18,084 bases of DNA. Origin: an uncultured bacterium. Lineage in GTDB: Bacteria > Pseudomonadota > Alphaproteobacteria > Rhodospirillales > Rhodospirillaceae. The notes beneath the pieces were generated by a model. The model saw only the letters and a list, made by a program, of their open reading frames with translations. It did not search any database and was not told the origin of the DNA. This document shows positions 7,759 through 14,061 of the stretch, piece after piece; within the stretch, counting starts at the first letter, position 1; each line of letters begins with the position of its first letter. The stretch lies in contig CAITZE010000131.1 in NCBI GenBank assembly GCA_903896775.1, positions 1 to 18,084 of the forward strand. Reading direction: 5' to 3'. Both the position numbers and the translations under genes were made by a program.

Positions 7759-8415
7759 CTACTCTGGCTTGGCCAGTTCTGACAAGGCGGCACGCACATC
7801 GGCAATGCCAAAACCGTCGGCGGCGCTAGTCACCAGCACTTCCGGGTGGGCGGCGACGTGCTCGGTCAGCTCTTTCGTGACCGCAGCCCGTGCTTTGGTC
7901 AGGGCTTCCGGCTTCACTTTGTCGGCTTTGGTCATGACGACCTGATAGTTCACCGCCGAGTCGTCCATCAACTTCATGATGGTGCGGTCGACCTCCTTGA
8001 GGCCGTGACGGGCGTCGATCAACACCAGTGCCCGGCGCAAGGTCGGTCGGCCTTTAAGGTACAGCTTGATGAAATCGGTCCAGGCCGCGACTTTGTCTTT
8101 GGGCGCTTGGGCGAAGCCATACCCCGGCAGGTCCGACAGCATTAGCCGCCCGCCCAGATCGAAGAAATTGATTTCCTGAGTGCGCCCCGGTGTGACCGAG
8201 GTGCGCGCGAGGCTCTTTCGCCCGGTCAGGGCGTTGATCAGGCTCGATTTGCCGACATTGGAACGCCCGGCGAAGGTGATCTCGGGCAAGTCCGCGTGCG
8301 GCATCTCCTCCAGCTTCAATACCCCGCGCAGGAACTCGCACTGCTGGGCAAACAGAAGCCGGCCGACCTCCAGCACCTCAGGCTTGAAAACAGGATTGAA
8401 CTGATGTTCGGCCAT
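7759..8415 (-). CDS. engB: Ribosome biogenesis GTP-binding protein EngB/YihA
   Basis: 218 residues, typical for EngB (about 200-220). It is a TrmE-Era-EngA-type P-loop GTPase required for maturation of the large ribosomal subunit. The G1 loop is GRSNVGKSS (50-58), G2 lies around RTSVTPGRTQ (71-80), G3 is DLPGYG (95-100), G4 is TKAD (162-165) and G5 lies around TSAADG (196-201). Its ATG shares one base with the yidC stop (TGATG), so the two are probably translated in a coupled way. The 55-base gap before argB carries only the argB ribosome binding site as far as I can see. Confidence 0.96.
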   Translation of the reverse strand: MAEHQFNPVFKPEVLEVGRLLFAQQCEFLRGVLKLEEMPHADLPEITFAGRSNVGKSSLINALTGRKSLARTSVTPGRTQEINFFDLGGRLMLSDLPGYGFAQAPKDKVAAWTDFIKLYLKGRPTLRRALVLIDARHGLKEVDRTIMKLMDDSAVNYQVVMTKADKVKPEALTKARAAVTKELTEHVAAHPEVLVTSAADGFGIADVRAALSELAKPE

Positions 8416-10133
8416 CAGGACGCGAGCTTAGCCTCGGCCGCTGCTGTGCGCTTCAGCAGGACCCATTGCTGAAGAATGCCCAGCGTGTTGCTCCAGGCCC
8501 AGTAGATCACAAGGCCAGCCGCATACGGTGCCAACACGAACGTAATGATGACCGGCATGAGCATCATGATGCGGCCTTGCATCGGATCGGCGGGGGCGGG
8601 GCTCAGGCGCTGCTGAATGAACATCGTCGTGCCGTTGATAATCGGCCATGCGCCGATGCTGATCATCGCGAGGACGGGCGGAATGGCGTAGGGCAGCAGA
8701 CCGAATAGATTGAGGATGCTGGTGGGGTCCGGCGCCGAAAGATCGTGAATCCATCCGAAGAACGGCGCGTGGCGCATCTCAATGGTCACCGACAACACTT
8801 TGTACAACGCGTAGAACACCGGAATCTGAATGATGATCGGCAAGCAACCGGCCAACGGGTTGGCCTTCTCGCGCTTATAAAGCTCCATCAGTTCTTGGTT
8901 CAGCTTCGCCTTATCGGTGGCGTGCTTTTCCTGAAGCCGCTTCATCTCGGGCTGCAGGCGCTTCATCTTGTTCATCGTCTTGAATTGCTTGTGGGCAATC
9001 GGGAACATCAACAGGCGAACAAGGGTTGAGAGCGCGAGAATGGAGATGCCGAAGTTGCCGATCATGCCGTGCAGCCAGCGCAGGATCAGGAAGAACGGCT
9101 TGGTCAGGAAATAGTACCAGCCGAAATCGATGGCGAGATCGAAACGCTGCAAGCCGGGATCTTTGGCATAAGCGTCAAGCAGCCTAAGCTCTTTGGCGCC
9201 AGCGAAAAGATAGCCTTTGATCGCTTTGGTTTCGCCGGGCGCAACGGTGATGGGATCGGCGCGCAGATCGGTTTGGAAACGCTCGCGACCGGCGGCATCG
9301 GCGTAACGATAGGTGCCGGTGATTTTAACGGCCGGGTCGAAGGCCACAGCCGAAAGCCAATACTTGTCGGAGAAGCCAATCCAGCCGCCGACGGAATCGG
9401 CGGTGTCGCTGCCTTTCTTTTTAAGGTCGGCGTATTTGACTTCTTTCGACTGATTATTGAAGGCGCCGATGGGGCCTTCGAAGCTGTTGCCTTTGGTCGT
9501 GTGCTCGTCGAGGCGCACGACGAGGCTGTACGGATACAATGTCACGGGCTTTTCGCCGGTATTGGCGATCGTCTGTTCGACGGTGAATAGATACTCTTTG
9601 TCAGCGCGAATGGTGCGCGTGAAGACCAAACCCTGCCCATTATCCCAGGTTAGCACCAAAGGTGTTGTGTCGGTCAGTACGGCATCGGGATTGCTCGTAG
9701 TCCATTCCGTCGTCGCCGTCGGCAACGCGACGCTGCTGTCGTTCGAAATCCATCCCCATTCGGCATAGTAGGGATTGGGCGACGTCGCTGGCGCGAGCAG
9801 CGTGATCGGTGGGCTGGTCGGGTCGATCGTCTCGCGGTAGCCGATCAGCGTGACATCGTCGAAGCGCGCGCCGGTGAGGGACAGGGAGCCTTCAACATAT
9901 GGTGTTTCGATATGCACACGTTTTGCAGAGGCCGCGGGCGCGGTTTCCGCTGCCGGCGCTCCCGGCGCGGTCATCGGCATTGCGGACTCAACACCGCCGG
10001 GCGTCGAGGGCGGCAGCGCGGTCGCGGCGGGCGCATCGCTGGACGGCGGCGTTTTCGGGACAAAGAAAAATTCCCAGCCCAGCAAAATGGCGAGCGAGAG
10101 GAAAATGGCGATGATGGTGTTGCGATTGTCCAT
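8415..10133 (-). CDS. yidC: Membrane protein insertase YidC (Oxa1 family)
   Basis: 572 residues, the length of Gram-negative YidC. It inserts and folds inner-membrane proteins, alone or with SecYEG. The first span is residues 6-24, followed by a low-complexity Pro/Ala linker (about 27-72) and the periplasmic P1 domain (about 73-335). The conserved insertase core has spans starting near 336-380, with the hydrophilic-groove arginine R373 in LSTLVRLLMFPIAHKQF, then the cytoplasmic coiled hairpin (about 385-420) and the ANPLAGCLPIIIQIPVFYAL segment. It starts four bases after the yidD stop and ends overlapping engB by one base. The Shine-Dalgarno is weak, so coupling to yidD is likely. Confidence 0.97.
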   Translation of the reverse strand: MDNRNTIIAIFLSLAILLGWEFFFVPKTPPSSDAPAATALPPSTPGGVESAMPMTAPGAPAAETAPAASAKRVHIETPYVEGSLSLTGARFDDVTLIGYRETIDPTSPPITLLAPATSPNPYYAEWGWISNDSSVALPTATTEWTTSNPDAVLTDTTPLVLTWDNGQGLVFTRTIRADKEYLFTVEQTIANTGEKPVTLYPYSLVVRLDEHTTKGNSFEGPIGAFNNQSKEVKYADLKKKGSDTADSVGGWIGFSDKYWLSAVAFDPAVKITGTYRYADAAGRERFQTDLRADPITVAPGETKAIKGYLFAGAKELRLLDAYAKDPGLQRFDLAIDFGWYYFLTKPFFLILRWLHGMIGNFGISILALSTLVRLLMFPIAHKQFKTMNKMKRLQPEMKRLQEKHATDKAKLNQELMELYKREKANPLAGCLPIIIQIPVFYALYKVLSVTIEMRHAPFFGWIHDLSAPDPTSILNLFGLLPYAIPPVLAMISIGAWPIINGTTMFIQQRLSPAPADPMQGRIMMLMPVIITFVLAPYAAGLVIYWAWSNTLGILQQWVLLKRTAAAEAKLAS

Positions 10134-10137
10134 AAAC

Positions 10138-10485
10138 TTATTCGAACAGTGCTGTTTGGGGGGAAGTCGGTAAGGCCCTCGGCTGGCAGCAAGACGTATG
10201 AGCCGTGGCAGGATGCGTCAAGTTCCGGGCCGTGAACTTATTGGTGAAGGTCTCAGGTACGGGGTCGTAACCTCCGTCGCACCAAGGATGGCAGCGGGCC
10301 ACGCGCTTTGTCGCTAACAATGAGCCGGCCACAGCGCCGTGGCGTGCGATGGCTTCGGCGGCATAGGACGAGCAGCTGGGGTAAAAGCGGCAGCGCGGAC
10401 CCAGCAAAGGCGCAATACCTAATTGGTAGGCTCGAATCGCGAGCCGCAAGATCAGCGCTGGAAGCTGCAGCAAAAATGCCGTCAT
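10138..10485 (-). CDS. yidD: Membrane protein insertion efficiency factor YidD
   Basis: 115 residues. The family core spans about 1-78: an amphipathic N-terminus LILRLAIRAYQLGIAPLLGP, the cysteine motif CRFYPSCSSYA (32-42) and the end motif CHPWCDGGYDPVP (65-77). YidD helps YidC-dependent insertion of inner-membrane proteins, and its place between rnpA and yidC is the usual one. The protein is longer than the E. coli form (about 85 residues) because of a Thr/Ala-rich tail of some 36 residues with no motif I recognise. The ATG overlaps the rnpA stop by four bases (ATGA, 10485-10482). Confidence 0.95.
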   Translation of the reverse strand: MTAFLLQLPALILRLAIRAYQLGIAPLLGPRCRFYPSCSSYAAEAIARHGAVAGSLLATKRVARCHPWCDGGYDPVPETFTNKFTARNLTHPATAHTSCCQPRALPTSPQTALFE

Positions 10486-10910
10486 GGCGTTGTCGCCTTG
10501 GTCGCCGGCTTTTGATCGTGCAGTTTTCTTAAGGCGTGGCGCAGGTCCTGCTCCATAGCGGCAAAGTCGCGCTTCAAGGTCTCGGTGCGGCCGATAAAAA
10601 CGTAATCGCGCGCGGGATCGGCCGCTTCCGGCATGACTTTATCTGCCAGTGCGCGCAGGCGGCGCTTGGCGCGATTGCGTGCAACCGCATTGCCGACCTT
10701 GCGGCTGGCCGTAAAGCCGACGCGAAGCGCAGGCTCGCTATTCTCAGGGTGAGGTGCTGACTGCAGAATGAAACCGGGCGTGACACGGCGTGTGCCGGCA
10801 GCGCCGATCCGCAAGAAGTCTGCTCGCTTAGGCAGCCGGTTCCAGACACGCCCGCTCGACTTACCCGGGCACGGCAGCTGATGTGAGGCTTGCTCCGTGT
10901 CCCAGGCCAT
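10482..10910 (-). CDS. rnpA: Ribonuclease P protein component
   Basis: 142 residues from ATG 10910. RnpA binds the RNase P RNA, which removes 5' leaders from precursor tRNAs. The body begins at RLPKRADFLR (25-34) and includes the conserved RNR region RVGFTASRKVGNAVARNR (63-80) followed by AKRRLR. The protein is about 20 residues longer than usual at the N-terminus, and that stretch (1-20) has no family signature. A GTG at 10847 (residue 22) is an alternative start giving a more typical length. It lies 61 bases downstream of rpmH and overlaps yidD, so rpmH, rnpA and yidD probably share one transcript. Confidence 0.94.
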   Translation of the reverse strand: MAWDTEQASHQLPCPGKSSGRVWNRLPKRADFLRIGAAGTRRVTPGFILQSAPHPENSEPALRVGFTASRKVGNAVARNRAKRRLRALADKVMPEAADPARDYVFIGRTETLKRDFAAMEQDLRHALRKLHDQKPATKATTP

Positions 10911-10971
10911 GGCGTTCCATCCGACAGGTAAGAACGGTCTAGGAGGGCCCGACCAACCTTGTCTCTAAGAT

Positions 10972-11106
10972 TTAGGCCGAAAGGCGCTTACGGCCCTTAG
11001 CGCGGCGGTTGGCGATCACTCTGCGGCCACCGACCGTGGACATGCGGGCGCGGAAGCCGTGACGACGTGCGCGGACCAATTTGCTCGGCTGATAGGTGCG
11101 TTTCAC
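10972..11106 (-). CDS. rpmH: 50S ribosomal protein L34
   Basis: 44 residues with a GTG start (11106-11104) and TAA stop (10974-10972). Translation begins MKRTYQPSKLVRARRHGFRA and ends GRKRLSA, which is the nearly invariant L34 sequence; L34 is a small, very basic protein of the large ribosomal subunit. A clear Shine-Dalgarno, GGAG, lies eight bases before the GTG. It heads the rpmH-rnpA-yidD-yidC cluster and is preceded by a strong-looking promoter and by a terminator-like hairpin in its leader. Confidence 0.97.
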   Translation of the reverse strand: MKRTYQPSKLVRARRHGFRARMSTVGGRRVIANRRAKGRKRLSA

Positions 11107-11126
11107 GTCACCAACTCCAGTTATTC

Positions 11127-11160
11127 AAAAAAAGGAAAAACACTCCCCGCAGTCGGGGAG
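11127..11160 (-). terminator. Terminator-like hairpin and T tract inside the rpmH leader
   Basis: On the minus strand CTCCCCG (11160-11154) pairs perfectly with CGGGGAG (11149-11143) across a four-base loop. This is followed by TGTTTTTCCTTTTTTTG, the shape of an intrinsic terminator. It lies downstream of the predicted rpmH promoter and 20-55 bases before the rpmH GTG, on the same strand. It may act as an attenuator of the whole cluster or end a very short leader RNA. No minus-strand gene upstream needs a terminator here. Confidence 0.65.
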
Positions 11161-11178
11161 CGTTCGATTAGCGAGCGG

Positions 11179-11207
11179 TGTATAAGGGTGGGGGGGTGCT
11201 AAGTCAA
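11179..11207 (-). promoter_or_regulatory. Predicted sigma70-type promoter of the rpmH cluster
   Basis: On the minus strand TTGACT (11207-11202, 5/6 to consensus) is followed after exactly 17 bases by TATACA (11184-11179, 4/6). The expected start near 11172 gives a leader of about 66 bases containing the hairpin. The spacer holds a run of seven C residues, so a slippage mutation there would alter the spacing of the two hexamers. Confidence 0.65.
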
Positions 11208-11422
11208 TGCTCCGCCCTCTTAACCTCGCGAAAATCCGCCCTTTTCAGGGATTTAACAAGGGTTTGGGGCCCCAAATCCCCCCGCCCGGCCAAGTCTCCG
11301 ATAAATCAAAGAGCAAGGCCCGATTCGGCCCGGTCTGGCCGGAAATAGGGGCGCAGTGGTAGGGGTGGGGTGGGAGGGTTACACTTCCCCTGCTTTTTCC
11401 TGAATCACCAAGATGGCCTGCC
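11208..11422. promoter_or_regulatory. Palindrome-rich divergent control region between rpmH and the kinase gene
   Basis: No convincing gene is present. The stretch holds TTTGGGGCCCCAAA, a perfect 14-bp palindrome (11263-11276) with flanks extending it to about 20 bp. It also holds CGGCC/GGCCG, a 5-bp inverted repeat with a six-base spacer (11326-11341), and a G-quadruplex motif (11362-11378). An open frame on the minus strand (11245-11583) overlaps the kinase gene and resembles nothing. I could not identify a convincing promoter for the kinase gene. Confidence 0.55.
11362..11378 (+). promoter_or_regulatory. G-quadruplex motif upstream of the histidine kinase gene
   Basis: GGGGTGGGGTGGGAGGG contains four runs of three or four G residues separated by single bases, the form expected to fold into a very stable parallel quadruplex. 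It ends 44 bases before the kinase ATG on the coding strand, so it would lie in the promoter or the 5' untranslated RNA. Confidence 0.6.
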
Positions 11423-12862
11423 ATGCCAGACACCAACGTCCCGGCTTCGCTTTCGGATACACCCCTCGCCGGCCTTTCGGTCGCGGATGTGTCCAAACCG
11501 GTGACGTCCAGTCTGTCGGCGCGGCTTCTGATTCTCACCGTCGGCTTCGTGATGTTGGCCGAGGTCATCCTCTTCGTGCCCAACCTGGCCTACTTCCGTC
11601 TGAATCGCCTCGCCGACAAACTGGCGACTGCGCATTTGATTTTCACGTCTCTCGATGTGGCCGCCGAGAAAACCGGCCAGATCGATCCCTTGCTGCGCGA
11701 CAATCTTCTGTCGCAGGGGCGCATCCTCGGCATGTCGGTGCACCGACCCGGCTTACCGACGCGTACGTTCGGGCCTGCGATCCCAGCAACGATTCCGTTT
11801 GTTTATGATTTGCGCAAATCCATGTTCCCGGATTCGATCATCAATGCTTTCAAGACCATGTTGCGCCAGGACACGTATGCCGTGATGGCCATCGGCCCCA
11901 GTCCGGCAAATCCTTCTGTGCTGGTGGAAGCGGTCTTCGACGAGCGGCTGTTGCGTGACGAAATGTGGGCCTATGCCCAGCGCATTCTCGGCATCAGCCT
12001 GTTCGTATCTTTCGTGACGGCGGTGCTGGTTTACGTTTCGATCCAGTGGCTCGCGGTGCGCCCCTTGCGCCGGCTGACAGCAAGCATGACCGGGTTTCAA
12101 AATGCGCCGGAAGATCCGCGCAGTATTATCCGGCCATCGGCACGCAAAGATGAGGTTGGCATCGCCGAGCAAACGCTGGCCACTATGCAGCAGGAACTGC
12201 GCACCGCGTTGTTGCAGAAAGAGCGGCTTGCCGGCGTCGGTACGGCGGTCACCAAGATTTCGCACGATCTCAAAAATATACTCGCGACGGCGATGCTGGA
12301 ATCAGAGCGTCTCGAAGCTCTGCCTGATCCTGAGGTGAGGCGTCTCACAGCTGGAATGGTGCGTTCGGTAGACCGCGCTGTGCAATTGTCGGCCTCGACG
12401 TTGCGGTTCGCCAAAGAAGGTTTACCCCATGTGCAAAAGCAGCGGCTGCAGGTCGCGCCGCTGCTCGCCGATCTGACAGCCTCCATCCAACCGATTTTGA
12501 AAACGAGCCATATTCACATCGAGAACGAAACGGATGCGGCGTTCTCCGGCGATATCGATCTTTTGCACAGGACTTTCGAAAACCTTTTACGCAATGCCGA
12601 TGAAGCCGGCGCGTCCAAGGTCGAGCTGACGGCGCGTGAAGATGGCGGCTATCAGACCATTCATGTGACCGACAACGGCTCAGGTCTTGCGCCCAAAGCA
12701 CGCGACAACCTGTTTGTGCCTTTTGCCGGTTCGACGCGGGTCGGCGGCTTTGGGCTCGGTCTGCCCATCGCACGAGAGCTGATGCGGGCTCAAGGCGGCG
12801 ATGTCACGTTGCTGACAACATCGCCACAGGGCACGTGCTTTGTCGTGCGTCTTCCTTTATGA
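11423..12862 (+). CDS. Membrane sensor histidine kinase (HAMP, orphan)
   Basis: 479 residues. Membrane spans lie near 34-54 and 187-209, enclosing a periplasmic sensor region of about 130 residues with no family I recognise. A HAMP linker follows (about 210-262). The phosphoacceptor is H281 in KISHDLKNILA; the usual proline of the H box is absent. The ATPase domain has the N box FENLLRNADEA (385-395), G1 VTDNGSG (415-421), the F box LFVPF and G2 GFGLGLPIA (442-450), all intact. No response regulator gene lies in the window, so it is an orphan here. It is divergent from rpmH, preceded by a G-quadruplex motif, and its Shine-Dalgarno is poor. The input signal cannot be inferred. Confidence 0.92.
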   Translation: MPDTNVPASLSDTPLAGLSVADVSKPVTSSLSARLLILTVGFVMLAEVILFVPNLAYFRLNRLADKLATAHLIFTSLDVAAEKTGQIDPLLRDNLLSQGRILGMSVHRPGLPTRTFGPAIPATIPFVYDLRKSMFPDSIINAFKTMLRQDTYAVMAIGPSPANPSVLVEAVFDERLLRDEMWAYAQRILGISLFVSFVTAVLVYVSIQWLAVRPLRRLTASMTGFQNAPEDPRSIIRPSARKDEVGIAEQTLATMQQELRTALLQKERLAGVGTAVTKISHDLKNILATAMLESERLEALPDPEVRRLTAGMVRSVDRAVQLSASTLRFAKEGLPHVQKQRLQVAPLLADLTASIQPILKTSHIHIENETDAAFSGDIDLLHRTFENLLRNADEAGASKVELTAREDGGYQTIHVTDNGSGLAPKARDNLFVPFAGSTRVGGFGLGLPIARELMRAQGGDVTLLTTSPQGTCFVVRLPL

Positions 12863-12905
12863 CCTTGCTCCGCGTTGAACAGCACACACGTCGCCGGAAC
12901 ATCTC

Positions 12906-12989
12906 GTGAGCGCCTCCGAAATCATGGGTATCGTGCTGCTGGTGGCGGCCATCGCCGCCGTCATGTGGTATTACCGCGCGCGCGATTAG
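12906..12989 (+). CDS. Candidate 27-residue single-span membrane protein
   Basis: GTG start at 12906 with GGAA six bases upstream, TAG at 12987-12989. It encodes a short polar N-terminus (MSASEIMG), a hydrophobic stretch of about 12 residues (IVLLVAAIAAVM) and a short basic C-terminal tail, WYYRARD. The arrangement of a hydrophobic segment followed by positive charges is that of a small inner-membrane peptide. It starts 43 bases after the histidine kinase stop on the same strand. I do not recognise a family. An internal ATG at 12924 is another possible start. Being so short, it could be chance, but composition and ribosome binding site support it. Confidence 0.5.
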   Translation: MSASEIMGIVLLVAAIAAVMWYYRARD

Positions 12990-13041
12990 CCCACGTCTTT
13001 TAGCCCACGTCTTTTAGCCCGCGTCTTTTAGTCCGCGTCTT
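12986..13041. repeat. Four tandem copies of a 14-bp repeat
   Basis: The units are TTAGCCCACGTCTT (12986-12999 and 13000-13013), TTAGCCCGCGTCTT (13014-13027) and TTAGTCCGCGTCTT (13028-13041). The first two are identical and the others differ by one and two bases. The first unit begins on the last codon and stop of the small ORF, so TAG is copied four times at 14-bp steps, which places stops in all three frames. The array ends 93 bases before the panB start. Confidence 0.9.
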
Positions 13042-13134
13042 ATCGCTGCGGGCCTTATGCAAAATCGAAAAATAGGCTAAACCTTCCGCCAAGCCGCGTT
13101 CCCTGATGCGGCGCAAATTTCTACGAGGACACGC

Positions 13135-14037
13135 GTGAGCACGGTACCGCAAAACGCCAAATCGAATGCATCGGCGAAGTCCGCGCGCTTGACGATCCGC
13201 GATCTGTCGGCACGCAAAGTATCGGCCGGCGTTGCGCCCATGGTGTGGCTGACGGCGTACTCGGCGCCCACGGCGCGCGCGCTGGACCTTCATGTGGATG
13301 CCATTCTGGTGGGCGATTCGCTCGGCATGACCGTTTACGGCATGGAGTCCACGCTCACCGTCACACTCGATATGATGATCGCTCACGGCCAAGCGGTGGT
13401 GCGGTCTTCCGAGCGAGCCTGCGTGATTGTCGATATGCCGTTTGGGTCCTATCAAGCTTCGCCTGCCGAAGCCTATAAATCGGCGGCGCGGGTTATGGCC
13501 GAGACAGGTTGCGCGGCAGTGAAAATGGAAGGCGGAGCGGAGATGGCCGAGACCATCCGCTTCCTTCTGGATCGCGGCATTCCCGTGGTGGGCCATGTCG
13601 GTCTGACACCGCAGTCTGTCAATCGTTTCGGTGGTTATCGCGCGCAGGGGCGCACGGCGGCCGAAGCCAAGAAAATTATGGCTGATGCAAGGGCCGTCGC
13701 AGACGCGGGCGCTTTTGCTGTCGTCGTCGAGAAAACGCTAGAGCCTTTGGCGCGCGCGATTACCGCTGCCATCCCCGTGCCGACAATCGGCATTGGTGCG
13801 TCGCCGGCCTGCGACGGACAGGTTCTGGTCGTCGATGATGTCATCGGCGTCTTCGACCTGTTCAAGCCGAAGTTTGTGAAGCGTTATGCCGAAGTCGGCG
13901 CTGCGATGAGAGCTGCTGTCGCCGCTTATGCCGATGATGTGCGCAGCGGAAGGTTCCCGACCATGGAACATTGCTTCGTCGCGACGCCACAAAAGACGAC
14001 CAAGAAAAAAGCGCTACCCAAATCTTCACGTAAATAA
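13135..14037 (+). CDS. panB: 3-methyl-2-oxobutanoate hydroxymethyltransferase
   Basis: 300 residues from GTG 13135, with GAGGA six bases upstream. PanB adds a hydroxymethyl group from 5,10-methylene-tetrahydrofolate to 2-oxoisovalerate, giving ketopantoate, the first committed step toward pantothenate and CoA. Family motifs are ILVGDSLGMTVYG (57-69, metal-site aspartate D61), VDMPFGSY (99-106), AVKMEGG with K130, GHVGLTPQS (153-161), VVEKTLEP with the expected catalytic E199, and PTIGIGA (216-222). Compared with the usual length of about 265-275, there is a 20-residue Ser/Ala/Lys N-terminal extension and a lysine-rich tail (TTKKKALPKSSRK). It is followed after 24 bases by panC. Confidence 0.97.
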   Translation: MSTVPQNAKSNASAKSARLTIRDLSARKVSAGVAPMVWLTAYSAPTARALDLHVDAILVGDSLGMTVYGMESTLTVTLDMMIAHGQAVVRSSERACVIVDMPFGSYQASPAEAYKSAARVMAETGCAAVKMEGGAEMAETIRFLLDRGIPVVGHVGLTPQSVNRFGGYRAQGRTAAEAKKIMADARAVADAGAFAVVVEKTLEPLARAITAAIPVPTIGIGASPACDGQVLVVDDVIGVFDLFKPKFVKRYAEVGAAMRAAVAAYADDVRSGRFPTMEHCFVATPQKTTKKKALPKSSRK

Positions 14038-14057
14038 GCCCTCACGTAAGTAAGTCC
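14026..14057. repeat. 16-bp tandem duplication spanning the panB stop
   Basis: TCACGTAAATAAGCCC (14026-14041) is followed directly by TCACGTAAGTAAGTCC (14042-14057), with two mismatches. The first copy includes the final panB codons and TAA stop; the second fills most of the short gap before panC and ends four bases before its ATG. No Shine-Dalgarno is obvious for panC within this duplication. Confidence 0.85.
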
Positions 14058-14061
14058 CCCC

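Noticed and set aside
7704..7811. Upstream extension of the argB frame
   Set aside because: It overlaps the end of engB, has no ArgB-like residues, and ATG 7703 has a good ribosome binding site.
11245..11583. Minus-strand open frame over the rpmH-kinase gap
   Set aside because: Half of it is antisense to the kinase gene, the rest runs through palindromes and G/C runs, and no protein features are visible.
12986..13041. CRISPR-like array
   Set aside because: The units are directly adjacent with no unique spacers, so it is a simple tandem repeat.
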